Part shown: positions 46,729 to 57,739 of the stretch, in pieces
Layout: each line of letters starts with the position of its first letter
How positions within the stretch are numbered: the first letter of the stretch is position 1
Source of the DNA: Molossus alvarezi
Taxonomy: Eukaryota > Chordata > Mammalia > Chiroptera > Molossidae
Length of the DNA: 64,000 bases
Reading direction: 5' to 3'
NCBI GenBank assembly: GCA_037176705.1
Contig: JBAWUJ010000065.1
Span: forward strand, 62,001-126,000
Translations under genes and position numbers: made by a program
The notes under the pieces: model-generated
What the model was told of the DNA's origin: nothing
The model's database searches: none
What the model saw: only the letters and a program-made list of their open reading frames with translations

Positions 46729-47480
46729 AGGTCCATCAGTCCTGCACTTTGCAGAGCTGGGTGGGGCTACTTCCTATGCGCAGTTTCCTCCAGAGCCCCT
46801 GGAAGTCTCAGCCTCTGGCCAGGGCCTGGGGGCGCTCAGCCACCCGCTTAACTGGCGGTGTGGGCAAGGACTGTGAGGCCAGGCTGGGATCCAGGGAGGT
46901 CGGTGAGGGGTCCAGCATCACGGAGCTGCAGCAGCTCCTGTCTGTGGAGAAGTCCTGCACAGCCCTGCAGGCCCTGTCCACAGGGAGAGATTGGTGGTTC
47001 CCTGGGAGGTCCTGGCAGGCTTCCCAGGTCCTGGGATCGGATTCGCAAGCTTGGCTGTGTGTGAGGTGGCACGTGTTGTGACATGCGGACAGTTAGGGTT
47101 CTTTCTAGGACGCGTGCTGTATCTTTTGGTCAAGTTGCCCTGCAGGCGGGAAGAAGAGCAGGTGGAGCTCTGAGGGGCCCCAAGGAGGAGGTGCGCAGGG
47201 CGGGGCAACATGCCAGCAGTGCTGGGTGTGGGCTGGAGGGGCACCCACACCCTGCTTAGAGAAGTCCTGGGCCTGCTTCCAACTGGGTGGGTGTGTATTG
47301 TCAACTGGGGGCAGTAGTGGGTTCATTTCCCACTGCCAGCCCCTGCTGGGCAACCCTGGATCTGTGTTAGCTGTTCATTGTCTTTCTGGGAGCCCAAGGG
47401 TGCAGAGTTGAAGGAGTGCACAAAAGGGGCCACATACCTAACCTGACAGGTTTCCTTTTCTGTCACATTTAGGGCGCATT
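46729..47480. other. GC-rich stretch, no gene recognised
   Basis: High GC with overlapping frames on both strands. The longest plus frame (46662-47081) includes part of the SINE tail. A segment reading ITELQQLLSVEKSCTALQAL looks protein-like but matches no family I know and is interrupted downstream. It could be an old CpG island or exon of a lost gene. Confidence 0.3.
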
Positions 47481-48192
47481 CTTAAATTACACTTCTTTCC
47501 CTGCTACAGCTAGAAACAAACATGTCCGGAGGCCCTGCTTGTGTTCCTGTGAGAGCCCTGCAGATGCTCCGAGAGCTGCCCCCGATGGGAACAGAGAAGG
47601 AAGCCTTTTCACACAGTTGTAGCTGTGTGCTTCTGCAACCGAGTTTCTGGGAATGTGTTGACTGCCTCGTTGTTCAGGTAGGCAGTGCCCCGAATATGCA
47701 GGTTATTAGTCTTCGCTTCTTGTCAGTTCAGGCCTAGAGAGTGGGGAAGGGAAGATTGACAGGAACGTGAGAATGGACACAGCACCGCGGAGAACTTATT
47801 TACCCTGGCCTCTGCTGTCAGCACTTTACCATGGACAGTGCATCACCACACGGGTTGTGTCCACAGCATTGAGGCCAGTGATTCTGGGGGATAAGAAGAG
47901 CCACAAAGACACGTGAAGAATGTGGACTTCCCATTCCTTGGGAGCAGAGCGTTGAAAAAGTTGCTATTTGAGTAAGCCCTTGACAATGAAGTAGGTGTGC
48001 AGATCTGGAAGAAAGGAAATGACCTGAGCCCATAGATGGTAGGTGTCATAAGGAGGTGACGTTCCTGTCCAAAGTTGCCTCTGCTGTCCTAGTAAATGTT
48101 TATCTTCTAACCACAGAGATCCCATTGGTAGCATTGATACCCTGTTCCTGTGATGGCCCTGAAATCATGAACATGATGATGATGATGTTGAT
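47481..48192. other. No gene recognised
   Basis: Short frames only (47522-47737 the longest on plus). Nothing identified. Confidence 0.35.
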
Positions 48193-48402
48193 TTTTAAAT
48201 CCTCACTGAAGATATATTCTATTTTACTGCAGATAGAGTGGGGGAGACAGAGAGAGAAACCAATGTGTGGATCACATAGATTTAATGCCTCCCACAGGAC
48301 TCCACCAAACCTCAACTGACTTATCTACCCTTGACTGGACTCAAACTCATGAGTCTTTAATTTGAAGTGTACACTCTAACCCCAGAGCTCATTGGCCACA
48401 AC
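48193..48402 (-). mobile_element. Diverged Ves-type SINE
   Basis: The plus strand has AAATCCTCACTGAAGATATA, then CAGATAGAGTGGGGGAGACA and a reversed head CCCCAGAGCTCATTGGCCAC. Old copy. Confidence 0.85.
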
Positions 48403-48809
48403 TCAAATGATTATTAAATACTCCTCTGCAGTAGTCAGAGTAGAGGTTATTTTATGTGTGTGTTCAGGGAACCTCCCATATTTGAGATGAGTATGCATTC
48501 TAATCCAGTTTGTTTCAAATGTTAGTAGAGCACATAAGAAGTTTTTGAAGAAAAGTGTGTTTTAAACCAACCTTGTTTTTCTGCCAGGAAACAATTGAAG
48601 AGAGTTCTCGTGGCAAGTCATACAGACACCAAACATAGAAAGCTGGCACAATATGGAAACATAAATAAAAAGCATCATTGTGTGTGCCTGCTTATGGCTT
48701 GGGCATGTCTTTGGGGAGATTCCACAAACACTGTTCAATTACCTGCCTGGCAATGCCCAGTCCCTCTGAGGGCTGGGTCTGTTATGTTTCAGAAGTAGAT
48801 ATGTTCATT
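48403..48809. other. No gene recognised
   Basis: Single-copy-looking DNA; nothing visible. Confidence 0.35.
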
Positions 48810-49400
48810 TGATGCTCCAAGATCTCCACGGCCCTCACTCTACTGAGACCTCACATTACCTGCTCCCTTATGACACCCTCTGTCTCCACTGCCCATATTC
48901 CACTGTGACACCAAATGGCTTCCACAATCTTCTTTCCAGCATGACACCCCAAGGTTCCCCAGCCCACCTTCCACTTTGACAACATAGCACTTTTATTGCA
49001 CACTGTCCTCCCTGAATCTCTGGGCTCCCACTGTCCACAGTACAACATATCACCATGTTCTTTCTCCTTACCGCAATCTACTGTGACAGACTAGGGTTAT
49101 TGTCAAAAATTCACATTTTTGCCCACCACACACTGTCAGATATTAGCATATGCCATGACCAAACTACGCTTTTATAAACGGTGGCTGCCAACACATACAA
49201 TGTCTGTGACATCCCAGAGATTCCATTGCACACATCCTTCTGTGATCCCAAGGGTTCCCCATGTGGATATGCCCAGTTCATAGCACTGGGATCCCATGTA
49301 ATAAACTTTTGTCTAACAACTCCTTACCTCCCACACTCATACCCACTGCAACACTCCAGGGCTCCCACTGCACTTTTTTTCTGACACCTCAGCGTCTGCA
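48810..49400 (-). repeat. Degenerate minisatellite-like stretch, reverse orientation
   Basis: Irregularly spaced variants of TGACACCCCAAGGTTCCCCA and CCACTGTGACA recur across the stretch (for example 48870, 48900, 48940, 49200, 49380). On the opposite strand these resemble the 1380-1760 stretch. The copies are too diverged to fix a unit by eye. Confidence 0.5.
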
Positions 49401-49721
49401 CTCTTTAACTACACAGTGATTCCTGAGTAACACGGAAAGAGACATGATTTAGCTCAACATGTGATTGTGTCCTCAGTTTATTTGACCAGAAATATGCTTT
49501 TTAAAAAAATAGATCAAATGATGAGGAGCTGGTGAACCACCAGTTGACAGAATTCCACCAGACGTGGCCAAGAACCAGATGTATGGAGATAGGGATCAGG
49601 TATGGCAGGCCTTAACTTTTAGTTCCTTACTTTGCAAATATTATCTGGAATGACAAAGCAAGAACAGACTGACCTTCAATTTACAGTCTTTTTCCCTGGT
49701 CATGTGAAAGACAATTTTTCT

Positions 49722-49972
49722 TAAATATAATCCTCACCTCAGCACACATTTCTATGTATCTTCAGATTGAGTGACGGGGGAAGATAGAGACACAGAGAAA
49801 GTGAAAAACATTGATGTAAATGCAACACATCCATTGTTGGTCTTCCACAGCAGCCCTACCAGGCTTGGGTACTGAACGACAACTGACATATGGGACCTTG
49901 ACATGAATCAAGACTATGACTCTGTGGTTCATAGTCCAAAGGTCTAACCACTGAGCCAAACTGGCAAGGGCT
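49722..49972 (-). mobile_element. Diverged Ves-type SINE
   Basis: Reversed tail ATAATCCTCACCTCAGCACA, purine-rich body, and reversed head CCACTGAGCCAAACTGGCAA. Confidence 0.88.
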
Positions 49973-50335
49973 GAGAGACACTTTTAAGAGTCCTGGATCC
50001 ATGGGTGGCACAGGAGCTCCTGACTCCTATGTTTCCATTTTCTTCACTTGGGAAGTTACATTCAATATGACTATGACATCTGACATTGATATGACAGAAC
50101 ACCAGCTATGGTTTAGGTTGGCATGTCTGCTAAAGCAAAAGCTAAGGCAGTGTCATGTAATGAGAAAAGTTCATAGCCTGAGCTGCCTTTCCTGTGTGGG
50201 ATAGGCTTGAAAGAAAGGGTTTAGGTTGAGGGTGTGACCTGTGCTGTTACAGCATGGAGTGTGCTAGGCATGATGTATGTAAATTGGGGATCACTGCAGC
50301 TCCCTGATCAGGCATCTACAAAAGATACAAAGTCA

Positions 50336-50589
50336 GCCCTGGCCGGTTTGGCTCAGCAGTTAGAGCGTCAGCCTGTGGTCCAGAGAGACCCCGGTTTGGT
50401 TCCCGCTAAGGGCACATACCTCGGTTGCAGTTTGTCCCTGGCCCCTGGTCAGTCATGTGGGTGCAGCCACTCAATGTGTCCCCTTCACGTCGATGTCTCT
50501 CTCTCTCTCTCTGTTCCTCTCTCTCCCTCCCACTCTACCTGAACAAAAAATAGAAAAATGTCCTCAGGTGAGGATAAGAAAAGGAAAAA
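50336..50589 (+). mobile_element. Ves-type SINE with perfect target-site duplication
   Basis: GCCCTGGCCGGTTTGGCTCA head through an A-rich tail. The 16-bp duplication AAAAGATACAAAGTCA is perfect at 50320-50335 and 50590-50605, so this is among the youngest insertions here. Confidence 0.97.
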
Positions 50590-50605
50590 AAAAGATACAA
50601 AGTCA

Positions 50606-51628
50606 GATGTCTGACAACAGATTAAAACCTTGACCACTTGAACTACATAAGCCAATCTGAATGTTTAACAGTTGAGGAAAACACAAAACAACAGTTTATT
50701 TTCTTCTGAAGCAATAATTAAACCTACTACGCAAAGGACACTTGCACATGAGCTAATCCTGACATTTTTTAATGTTGTCCAGACTGCCATGATTTTCTCC
50801 ATACACCCTGGCACCTAGCCATTGATCTCCTCAAAACCACATTTTCCTGGAGCAATAACTGAGGGGTGTATGTCTCAGGGGTGGGAGGGGGGAGGAGCAC
50901 ATTTGACAAGGAGCTTACATGTGCAGGTTTGAAAGGTAAGTAGCTATACTTGCATATGTCTTTTATAAAGTCAATGTGAAAAATGTGGCTCAGGTGTATT
51001 TGACATTACCCTCAGGCACCCGGGAGTGGGTGTGAGGATTGAAAAGGGAATGTGGGAGGCTTTAGTGTGCACAGAAAATGAGCCACTGGAGGAGCCCTGA
51101 ACACCTACGCTTTTGGAAGGATGGCCTGGAGCACTCTCAAGAAAAACTGTTTTTCACCAGGTTTTGTCCGACTTTGTGAAACAGTATTTTTTGGCTTGGA
51201 CAGTTCCCAAGGCCTGTTACCACTGCTGGCAAACATTTTTCTCTCATACTTCATCCATTTGTGATTTTAATTCAGATTCTTGATGCATGTAGTCAGCTCT
51301 CTGTAGCCACACATCCGGCACTTATTGTCCTCAGTTACTATTTTCCTGGCTGAGGAATTCTGCATATTGGACCAGTGTCCCTCCACATGACCTGAGATTG
51401 ATTCTCTACCCTGCTTGGGATCCATTAGAGGAATTACTAGGCTGCTGAGTTTTTGCTTTTCTGCTTCTTTTGAACTTGGGGAACCCCCACCTGACAGCTG
51501 GAGGGACAGGAGTAGTGGTTGCTCTGTGTAATCACTGCCCCAGCCTTTCTCCTCTCCTGGGCCCTCATAGCCATGGTGCCTGATTGACAGCCTTTCACAC
51601 ATATCTGTGTGGCTCTCTGGGTATATGT
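50606..51628. other. Upstream of TSPY 3' end D; nothing recognised
   Basis: I looked for TSPY exons 3 and 4 in this interval, since copy A has exon 4 only about 100 bp before exon 5, and found none. The 126-codon minus frame at 51267-51647 is not recognised. Confidence 0.4.
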
Positions 51629-52740
51629 GACTGTTCCTCCTCACCATCAGGCCTGGGGCAGGGAAGGACTGCCCAGTGCTGCCAGCCCAGTGCTACACCT
51701 TCCCCTCAAGTGTCCTCGCTTCTCCATCTCCAATTCACTGCAACACAAATGACTTATGTGGGCCAGCTCTATTCTTTCTACCAGATCTTCACAAAGGACC
51801 TGTGGAGTGATCTCCTGAAGTATTATGTGAGGATGATGGCACCCGAAGAGGAGAGAGAGACCAGGACAGGTGAGAAGATTCTAGCTGGTTTCTCAACCTT
51901 GCCTTGCCCAGTAGCTAGAACATTTTTTTTCCACATGGCAACATTGAGGCTGTGAGAAATAGAGCCCATGCCCTCAGGTCATCAGGGTGTCATGATGATA
52001 CAAGAAATCTGGAGAACTGTATTACCATTCAGATACTTGCTGAGGAACCTTAAGGAAGATGAGGGAGTGGAAATGTCCAATATACCTCAAAACAATAGCA
52101 CACTCATGTCTCGCTCCTCAAGAACCACACCCTCAGGCCACCTTCCCCTCCAGAAGTAGATACTTGCATCACGTTCTTCCTACCACCCTACCACAAACAG
52201 CTAGCTGACTTTTTATAGAAAGGTGTACCTCTGCCCCAGTTACCTCTTCTGATTATCACAGCTGTTTTGCACCCTCCTTGGGTGCCCCAATCCTGTAGGG
52301 CCAAGTGAGAACACTGTTTATTATAAAGAGGTTGGGATGGAACATGTTGGACATAGGACTGCAGACATTTTCTGCGGTCCCAGCTGCAGCATGAACCTCC
52401 TTTTCCATTTGGGCTTCTATTGATGATGATCATCATTATTAATATTAGTTGATTACTTAGTCAAGAATATTTTTTACTTTATCTTCAATGAAGCAGGACA
52501 TGTGGCACCATACCCTGAATACTATGTGAACACCATGGCTCAGGGTGACTGGAGAGAGAGGAGGATATGTGAAGTGACCCTGGCCATGCACTCGGCCCTG
52601 TGTTTCGCAGTCTCTGGACATTGATTTCTCACCTGGACAAACTGAGTGACAAAGGAAAAAAGCTGTGGTGTCAAGGAATCAGGGCAGAGGATGAGTTTTG
52701 AATTTCCAGAACTGAAGTTTATTTTTGTTTAGGCTGGGGA
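51629..52740 (+). repeat. Duplicated block D (direct partner of 1-1260)
   Basis: Begins CAGGCCTGGGGCAGGGAAGG against CAGGCCTTGGGCAGGGAAGG at position 20. Continues with matching order through TTTATTATAAAGA and TTCCATTTGGGCTTCTATTG to TTGAATTTCCAGA near 52700. It abuts the inverted-arm sequence of copy B. Confidence 0.88.
51785..52570 (+). pseudogene. TSPY: TSPY-like 3' end, copy D
   Basis: Exon 5 equivalent at 51785-51869 (85 bp), with a pyrimidine-rich acceptor TTCTTTCTACCAG before it and GTGAGAAG after it. It encodes TKDLWSDLLKYYVRMM followed by PEEERETRTG, the TSPY C-terminal signature. The frame stays open past the donor to a stop at 51955. A decayed second copy of the exon lies at about 52490-52570 (CATGTGGCACCATACCCTGA), as in copy C. 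Exons 1-4 are absent upstream within about 1 kb, so this is a separated gene end. It lies just before the 5' part of copy B on the same strand. Confidence 0.85.
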
Positions 52741-53683
52741 AGGGTTATTCTTAAAAATATGAGCTCAAAAAAGCTCCTTCCCTACATGTCTCTCTAAAAA
52801 ATCAATACTAATCTTTAGAAATAGAAATTGATATATTTTGTTTAAACTGCCTATTGCTACAGTGGTCAATGTGAACACCAGGGAGGGAGAGGAGGGAGAC
52901 ATAGAGAGAAGGAAAAGCAGCTAGGTGAGAAAGTGGAGGAAGACTGAAGGAGAGCTAACTTGGGACACATGGAGTGAGCCCTTCTGGGAGGATTCAGGTT
53001 AGCCAGAGCGCAGGCTACATTGCCCCAGCCACAGGTGTTCCCTTACCATCTGCTTGATCTCCAATACCTTATATGTGAGGAGGCCCCACTGCCCAGTATG
53101 TGACTACTGTCTATGTCTTTGCTTACTCCTCATCTCAGGATAAGTTGATGATGTGAGAAAGAGAAATAATAAGAGGGAGAGAGACAAAGACAAGGGACAC
53201 AGACACAAAGTTTTCTTGTCTCCCGTAAGCACCCCAACCAGAAAACTAAATGAATCCTAGGTGTGATCCTGGAACCGACCTGGGAGCTGCAACCTGTGTG
53301 CTTTGTGGAACCAAGCTCCAACCTATCCAACCCCAGGCCAGGGCTGTCGCTGTCCATTTCACAGGGGTAAATGTGCCTCCATTGGCACAAATAAGATGAG
53401 TCTTTCTGGTGCAAAGGGCAGGGGTTGATACCCAGAAAAACCCCAGATAAAGTCATGTAGTGGGGTTTTCTGAGGTCGGTGGGCCTGCATGTGGGGGCAG
53501 TCCCAGGTGAGGAAAGGAGGCAGGAGAAGAGGAAGGTGAAGTCCTCTCTCCCTGCTGGAGTAGGTGGGAGGAGCTGGCGGGGCGTGGCCAGCAAAGCTCA
53601 CACTGTTTGTTCAGTGGCCTTTCAGCAAGGGGGCGACCTGAGTCTTGCTTAGAAGCCCAACTCTTGCAGCAAAGAGATCTCCT

Positions 53684-53798
53684 CAAGGACCCACATCAGG
53701 ACATTAGCTACTCAGTGTGGGCTCGCTGGCTCAGCAGAGACACTTGCTGCTCCTTGTTGCTTCTTAGCAGCTGCCCAGCACAGAGCCAGGGACACAAG
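53684..53798 (+). promoter_or_regulatory. Conserved 5' block of TSPY copy B
   Basis: Only about four differences from 21126-21243 over roughly 115 bp, three of them clustered at the end where copy A has an ATG. The preceding 80 bp differ at about a quarter of positions by eye. A donor-like AAGGTGAGT follows. Confidence 0.5.
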
Positions 53799-54649
53799 GT
53801 GAGTTCCACTGCATCTGAAGACAGCGGGGCTCCCCTGGCACCCTGGGTCAGCACTGGAACTGGAAGGGCCCTTCAGTTCAAAACAGGGTCAGGGATCCAA
53901 AGCTCTTTGTGGGCGTGGGTCCCCGGCACTGGGACCCTGCAGGCCAGGGTAGGTGGGATGGCTCATTGACCTCCACCTTCAGGATGAACTCTGAGTGTAG
54001 TAGAAGCACTGGAGGAGAGGGTGGAGGCATTGCTGGGGGCAGAGCAGCTCCTGGACATACACCATCTCAGGCAGGTAGTGAGAGTGTCTCATGGGGAGCA
54101 AATGTGTGCCACCAAGGAGGCAGAGCCCCAGGTACACATCGAGGACAAGGCTGAGGAGGAGCAGAGAAGAGAGGCAGGGCCCGGTGGGACCAGCGCTTGG
54201 CACACCAGGCAGGCACTTGAGGCACTGCAGGCCCTTTAGTTCAGCTGAGCAGTGAGAGACCCCGAGCCTGCAGGGCCTACATTCGAGTGAAGCACAAGGC
54301 TGCTCAGCGACAAAAGCCCATTATTGAGCACAGAAGGGCCATCATTCAGTGTATTCCCAGCGTGTGGTCCAAAGCTGTATGACTCACCTTGAATTTCTGG
54401 CTTGACTGTGAAACAGAGGACAAGGGTTATGGGCCAAAGGAGCCTGGCCAAGGTGAAGGTTTCATTGCAGAGGAAACAGCCTGCCATCCATGGTGGCACA
54501 AATCTGGGCAAGTGTGAATCTCTCATTCAGTCTCCAGGACAAAAAGTACCAGTACTGGCTACCACTGCCACAAATCACATATTGGAAGGATCCATTGTCC
54601 TTGGCAATCTAAAGTTCTTTCATTTTCTATTCTATCCCCTGCCCACGCC

Positions 54650-55091
54650 TGTAGCGGTTCCTTTATAAGATGAAGAAGGGAATGAACACAGAACACAAGA
54701 CCCACAGAACACAAGACACAAACAGACAGGACATGGCTGCAGCCCGGAGTGCTTGCAGCAGTTTATTTTTAAAGGCAAAAGTTTGGCAACCAGCCCTGCT
54801 TACTTAGCAACTTTATTGGAATTTGTTCTTTATTCTTTCCTTGAATCCTTTATCTCAATAACATAGTCCCTTGTCTATACACGTACTGTTCTTAGTATTA
54901 ATGTTCCCAGGAAGGTCAGTGCTTGCAGCTGCTCCTTCAGCTCCCCCCCCCCACATTGGCAGCATAGGAGCTCCTGAGCTCCTTTGCAAAGCTTCAGGCA
55001 TGATCATGGGAAAGCAATAAGGTTAAGCCCTTTGCAGCTACCCTTAGTTGTCTTGAATGGTATCACATTCATGATCCTTAGAACTCTTTCA
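54650..55091 (-). mobile_element. Solo LTR of an endogenous retrovirus
   Basis: A 442-bp insertion relative to the homologous intron of copy A (between about 20300 and 20310). It has TG...CA ends (TGTAGCGG at 54650, CTTTCA at 55091) flanked by CGCC and CACC, a probable 4-bp duplication with one change. On the minus strand AAAATAAACTGCTGC gives a polyadenylation signal near 54760, setting the orientation. No internal retroviral genes. The exact family is not identified. Confidence 0.7.
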
Positions 55092-55236
55092 CACCCTCTC
55101 AAAAAGATTTTTCTTTTAAAAATGAGCTCAGTGGGGAAACACAGTTTGTTAGTAACCAAATATAAGCCAAGTGATTCCAGGATCCTCTCTCAGAAACATC
55201 TGATTACAAAATGAATTTAAGAGAGACAGCAATGTG

Positions 55237-55429
55237 CCCGCTGGTGTGGCTCACTGGTTGAGCATCGACCCATGCACTAAGAGGTTACAAGTTCAATTCC
55301 CAGTCAGGGCACATGCCCAGGTTGTGGCCCAGTTGGGGGCATGCAGGAGGTGGCCGATTGATGTTCTCTCTCATTGATGTTTCTATCTCTCTCTCTCTCT
55401 AAAATCAATAGAGGCAAAATATTTTTTTA
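55237..55429 (+). mobile_element. Ves SINE, second subfamily, private to arm 2
   Basis: GCTGGTGTGGCTCACTGGTT head, box B AGTTCAATTCCCAGTCAGGG, AGTTGGGGGCATGCAGGAGG and an AAATCAATA tail. Imperfect target-site duplication AAGAGAGACAGCAATGTG and AAGAGAGAGGCAACAATGTG. The arm 1 site near 20175 is empty. This head differs from the other young SINEs here. Confidence 0.93.
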
Positions 55430-56017
55430 AAAGAGAGAGGCAACAATGTGAGCCTCCACCCTCCTTTCATGGTCACACACATTGATACACCTATATGAGC
55501 ACAAGTACATGCATGGACACACACACACACACACACCCGCACAGCCCTAAATAATGTCATTGCAAGCTGAGTATTTCCAAATGTGAGCAGCTGTTCTCAA
55601 AGGAAAAAATCACAAGAAGATGTGTGCTGACACTGTTTTGGGGACACACAGACTTTTCTCAGGGGACTAAAGACCTATGAGGTAATGTATATGCACCTAC
55701 TTATGACTGAATCCATGGAAAAAGCACACAGAGGTCAGATATGGCTCAGGAAAGTGTTGAAAATGTATTTTCTCTTTATTACTGCAGGCATCCTTAGGAG
55801 AACATGAAGCCAAAGGTAGTATGGTTGTCAGAATGTGTAAGAGAGGCCGATGAGGAGGATTTTGGATGGTAGGCAATGACTGCAGTCTATGGCAATGGTC
55901 CACTGTGGTCTCCCCTTATACTGTGTGCCTTTGAACTCTCCCTTTGCTAGTCTCTGAAAATTCTTAACCAAAAAGCAGATTCTGAACCACTCCCAGATAG
56001 CAGCCATCATCAGAGAT

Positions 56018-57700
56018 GAAATATTTTTTGGAGATTCTGTATATGGTGCATATATGTTTACCTAGGTTATATTCTTGTGTTGGTTTGATCCTTTTTATAT
56101 TATATATGACCTTCTTTGTATCTTATTATGGCCCTCATTTAATCAATTTTATCAGATATGCGTTCTGCCAGATGAGCTTTTTTTTTTTTTCTTTTAATTT
56201 ACTTGAAAATTTTTTTCATCACTTTATTTTTATCCTGTGTGAGTCTTTTGTTTTGACATGGGTCTCTTGTAGACAGCATATATATGGTTTGTGTTTTCTT
56301 TTCAATCAGCTACCCTATGGCTTTTGATAGGTGCATTTAACCCATTTACATTTAAGGTTACTATTGATAGAAATTTTTTAGTTGTCCTTTTTATTATATG
56401 ACTCTGTTCCTATCTCTCTCTCTCTCAATTTCTTCTTCTTACACCAGTTCCTTTACTGTTTCTTGCAGTGCTTGTTTGATAGGGATAAACTCCTATAGCT
56501 TTTTTTTGTTTGTAAATTCTTTATTTTACTTTTAATTTTTGATGCTAACCTTGCTGGGTGAAGTAGTCTTGGATTCAGACCCTTGCCTTTCATTACTTTG
56601 TACACTTAATGCTCCTCCTTCAGGCCTGCAGTGTTTGTCTTGAAAAAATCAGCTGACAGCCTTACGGAGCTCTAATGTAGGTTACTTTCTGTCTCTCTTT
56701 TGCTTCCTATAAGATTCCTTTTTGTGTCTTTGATGTTTGTCCTTTTAATTATGATGTGTCTAACTGTGGGTTATTTTAAGTTCATAGTGCTTGGGGCATG
56801 CTACGTTTCCTGGACTTGTGTGACACTTTTCTAGGCCAAATTCTGGAATGTTTCTGACAATATTTCTTCAAAAAAGTTCTCTATTGTTTCTTTGATTCTT
56901 CTTGTTCTGGTCCCCCCTGTTCCCTGATGCCAATGTTGTTACATTTTGTGTTTTCTAAAAGCTTCCTTAAATTATCCTGATCTTTTTTAATTTCTTCCCC
57001 ATTTGCTGCTCTATTTGAGCAATTTTTTCTAACTTATCTTCTAACTCACAAATTCAGACTTCAGCTTTCTCTAATCTACTATTGAATCCTTCTAAGATGT
57101 TTTTCATATCAGCTATGCCTTTCATTGTTTCCTTGTGAGTTTTATTCATAGCTTCTTTGTCTTTTTTTTTTGAAGTGATGTATTTTCTGCTGAGCTCTTT
57201 ATAATTCTCATTAAGTTGCTTGTAGTTCTGATAGAATTGCTTGAGCACCCTTAACATCATTTCTTTGAATTCTTTAACTGACACATTTCTTTCTTCCATT
57301 TCATGTAGTTCTTTTTCTGGTGATTCCTCCTTTTCTCTCACTTGAGTGTTGTTTCTTTGTCTCACCATTTTAGCTGACTGGTAGTTCTAGGCATGATGAG
57401 TGATGTTGGGATGCGTAGGCAGGTCAGTGTGTATCCGCTAAAGCTGTAGAGCCCCCTGGATTCTTCTGTTTCTGTTCCGGTGTTCCGAGGCTTTTTTGTG
57501 CTGCTGATCCTAGAGGATTGACTGGTGGGTGTTATTAGTCTGTTGTGACAGGTGGTGTTGCAGGGGCCCTGGGGCCAGGAGGAGTTGCAGACTCCACAGG
57601 TGTGACACATTGCTGGACCGCCTTGCCCCTACTGGTGCCGTGTCCTGCTGGACATCTCCATTACTGCAGGTGGTGGCTGGGGTGGGCTGCTGCTGGATGC
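56018..57700 (-). mobile_element. LINE-1 5' part, 3' end missing
   Basis: On the minus strand: 5'UTR (57700-57369), ORF1 from the ATG at 57368 (MVRQRNNTQVREKEES), and ORF1 C-terminal and ORF2 start sequence down to 56018. The 3' portion is absent and the end lies inside TSPY exon 2. A reversed SINE head-like piece (CCACTGAGCCACACTGGTCA, about 57717-57736) borders the 5' end. Confidence 0.88.
57054..57368 (-). pseudogene. L1 ORF1 N-terminal part (104 codons open)
   Basis: Starts MVRQRN and has a Lys/Glu-rich, coiled-coil-like segment with heptad-like Leu/Met spacing (EFKEMMLRVLKQFYQNYKQL). It stops at 57054, short of the RNA-binding domain. It is the best-preserved ORF1 start in the window and a useful reference for the decayed ones at 3884 and 63832. 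Confidence 0.85.
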
Positions 57701-57739
57701 ATGGGTCCATGCTCAACCACTGAGCCACACTGGTCAGAC

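Larger units (their letters stand above)
43986..46780 (+). repeat. Direct-duplication block E, copy 1
   Basis: Aligns on the same strand with 59218-62620, starting from TTACTTAATGACCTACT here and TTACTTATGACATACT there. Shared landmarks include GAGGCATCTTGGTAAGAAAG, CATGAGGACTGATTGTTCAT and TAAGAACAATCATWCCGCTG. It lacks about 610 bp present at 61170-61780 in copy 2 and has a private SINE at 46452-46714. No conserved gene recognised. Confidence 0.9.
52786..56017 (-). repeat. Inverted-duplication arm 2 (partner 19562-22663)
   Basis: Matches arm 1 in reverse complement from TCTCTCTAAAAAATCAAT (52788) to TSPY exon 2 at 55979-56017. It carries a private LTR and a private SINE, and lacks the two private SINEs of arm 1. 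Confidence 0.9.
53684..56017 (+). pseudogene. TSPY: TSPY-like pseudogene, copy B (5' half)
   Basis: 5' block at 53684-53798 with a GTGAGT donor. Exon 1 spans about 53990-54376: an acidic segment (EERVEALLGAEQLLDIHHL), then SSERPRACRAYIRVKHKAAQ and AIIQCIPSVWSKA up to the GTATGA donor at 54377. Exon 2 begins at 55979 after AAAAAGCAG and reads ILNHSQIAAII before it is cut. A TAG and a 1-bp deletion near 54237 (TAGTTCAGCTG against CAGTTGCAGCTG in copy A) break exon 1. There is no in-frame ATG after the stop at about 53991. Intron 1 carries a solo LTR and a SINE. Exons 3-5 are missing beyond the L1 junction. Confidence 0.88.

Noticed and set aside
51120..51240. TSPY exon 4 upstream of copy D
   Set aside because: A reading with FWLGQFP vaguely recalls NFFNWFS, but flanking residues, exon length and splice sites do not fit.
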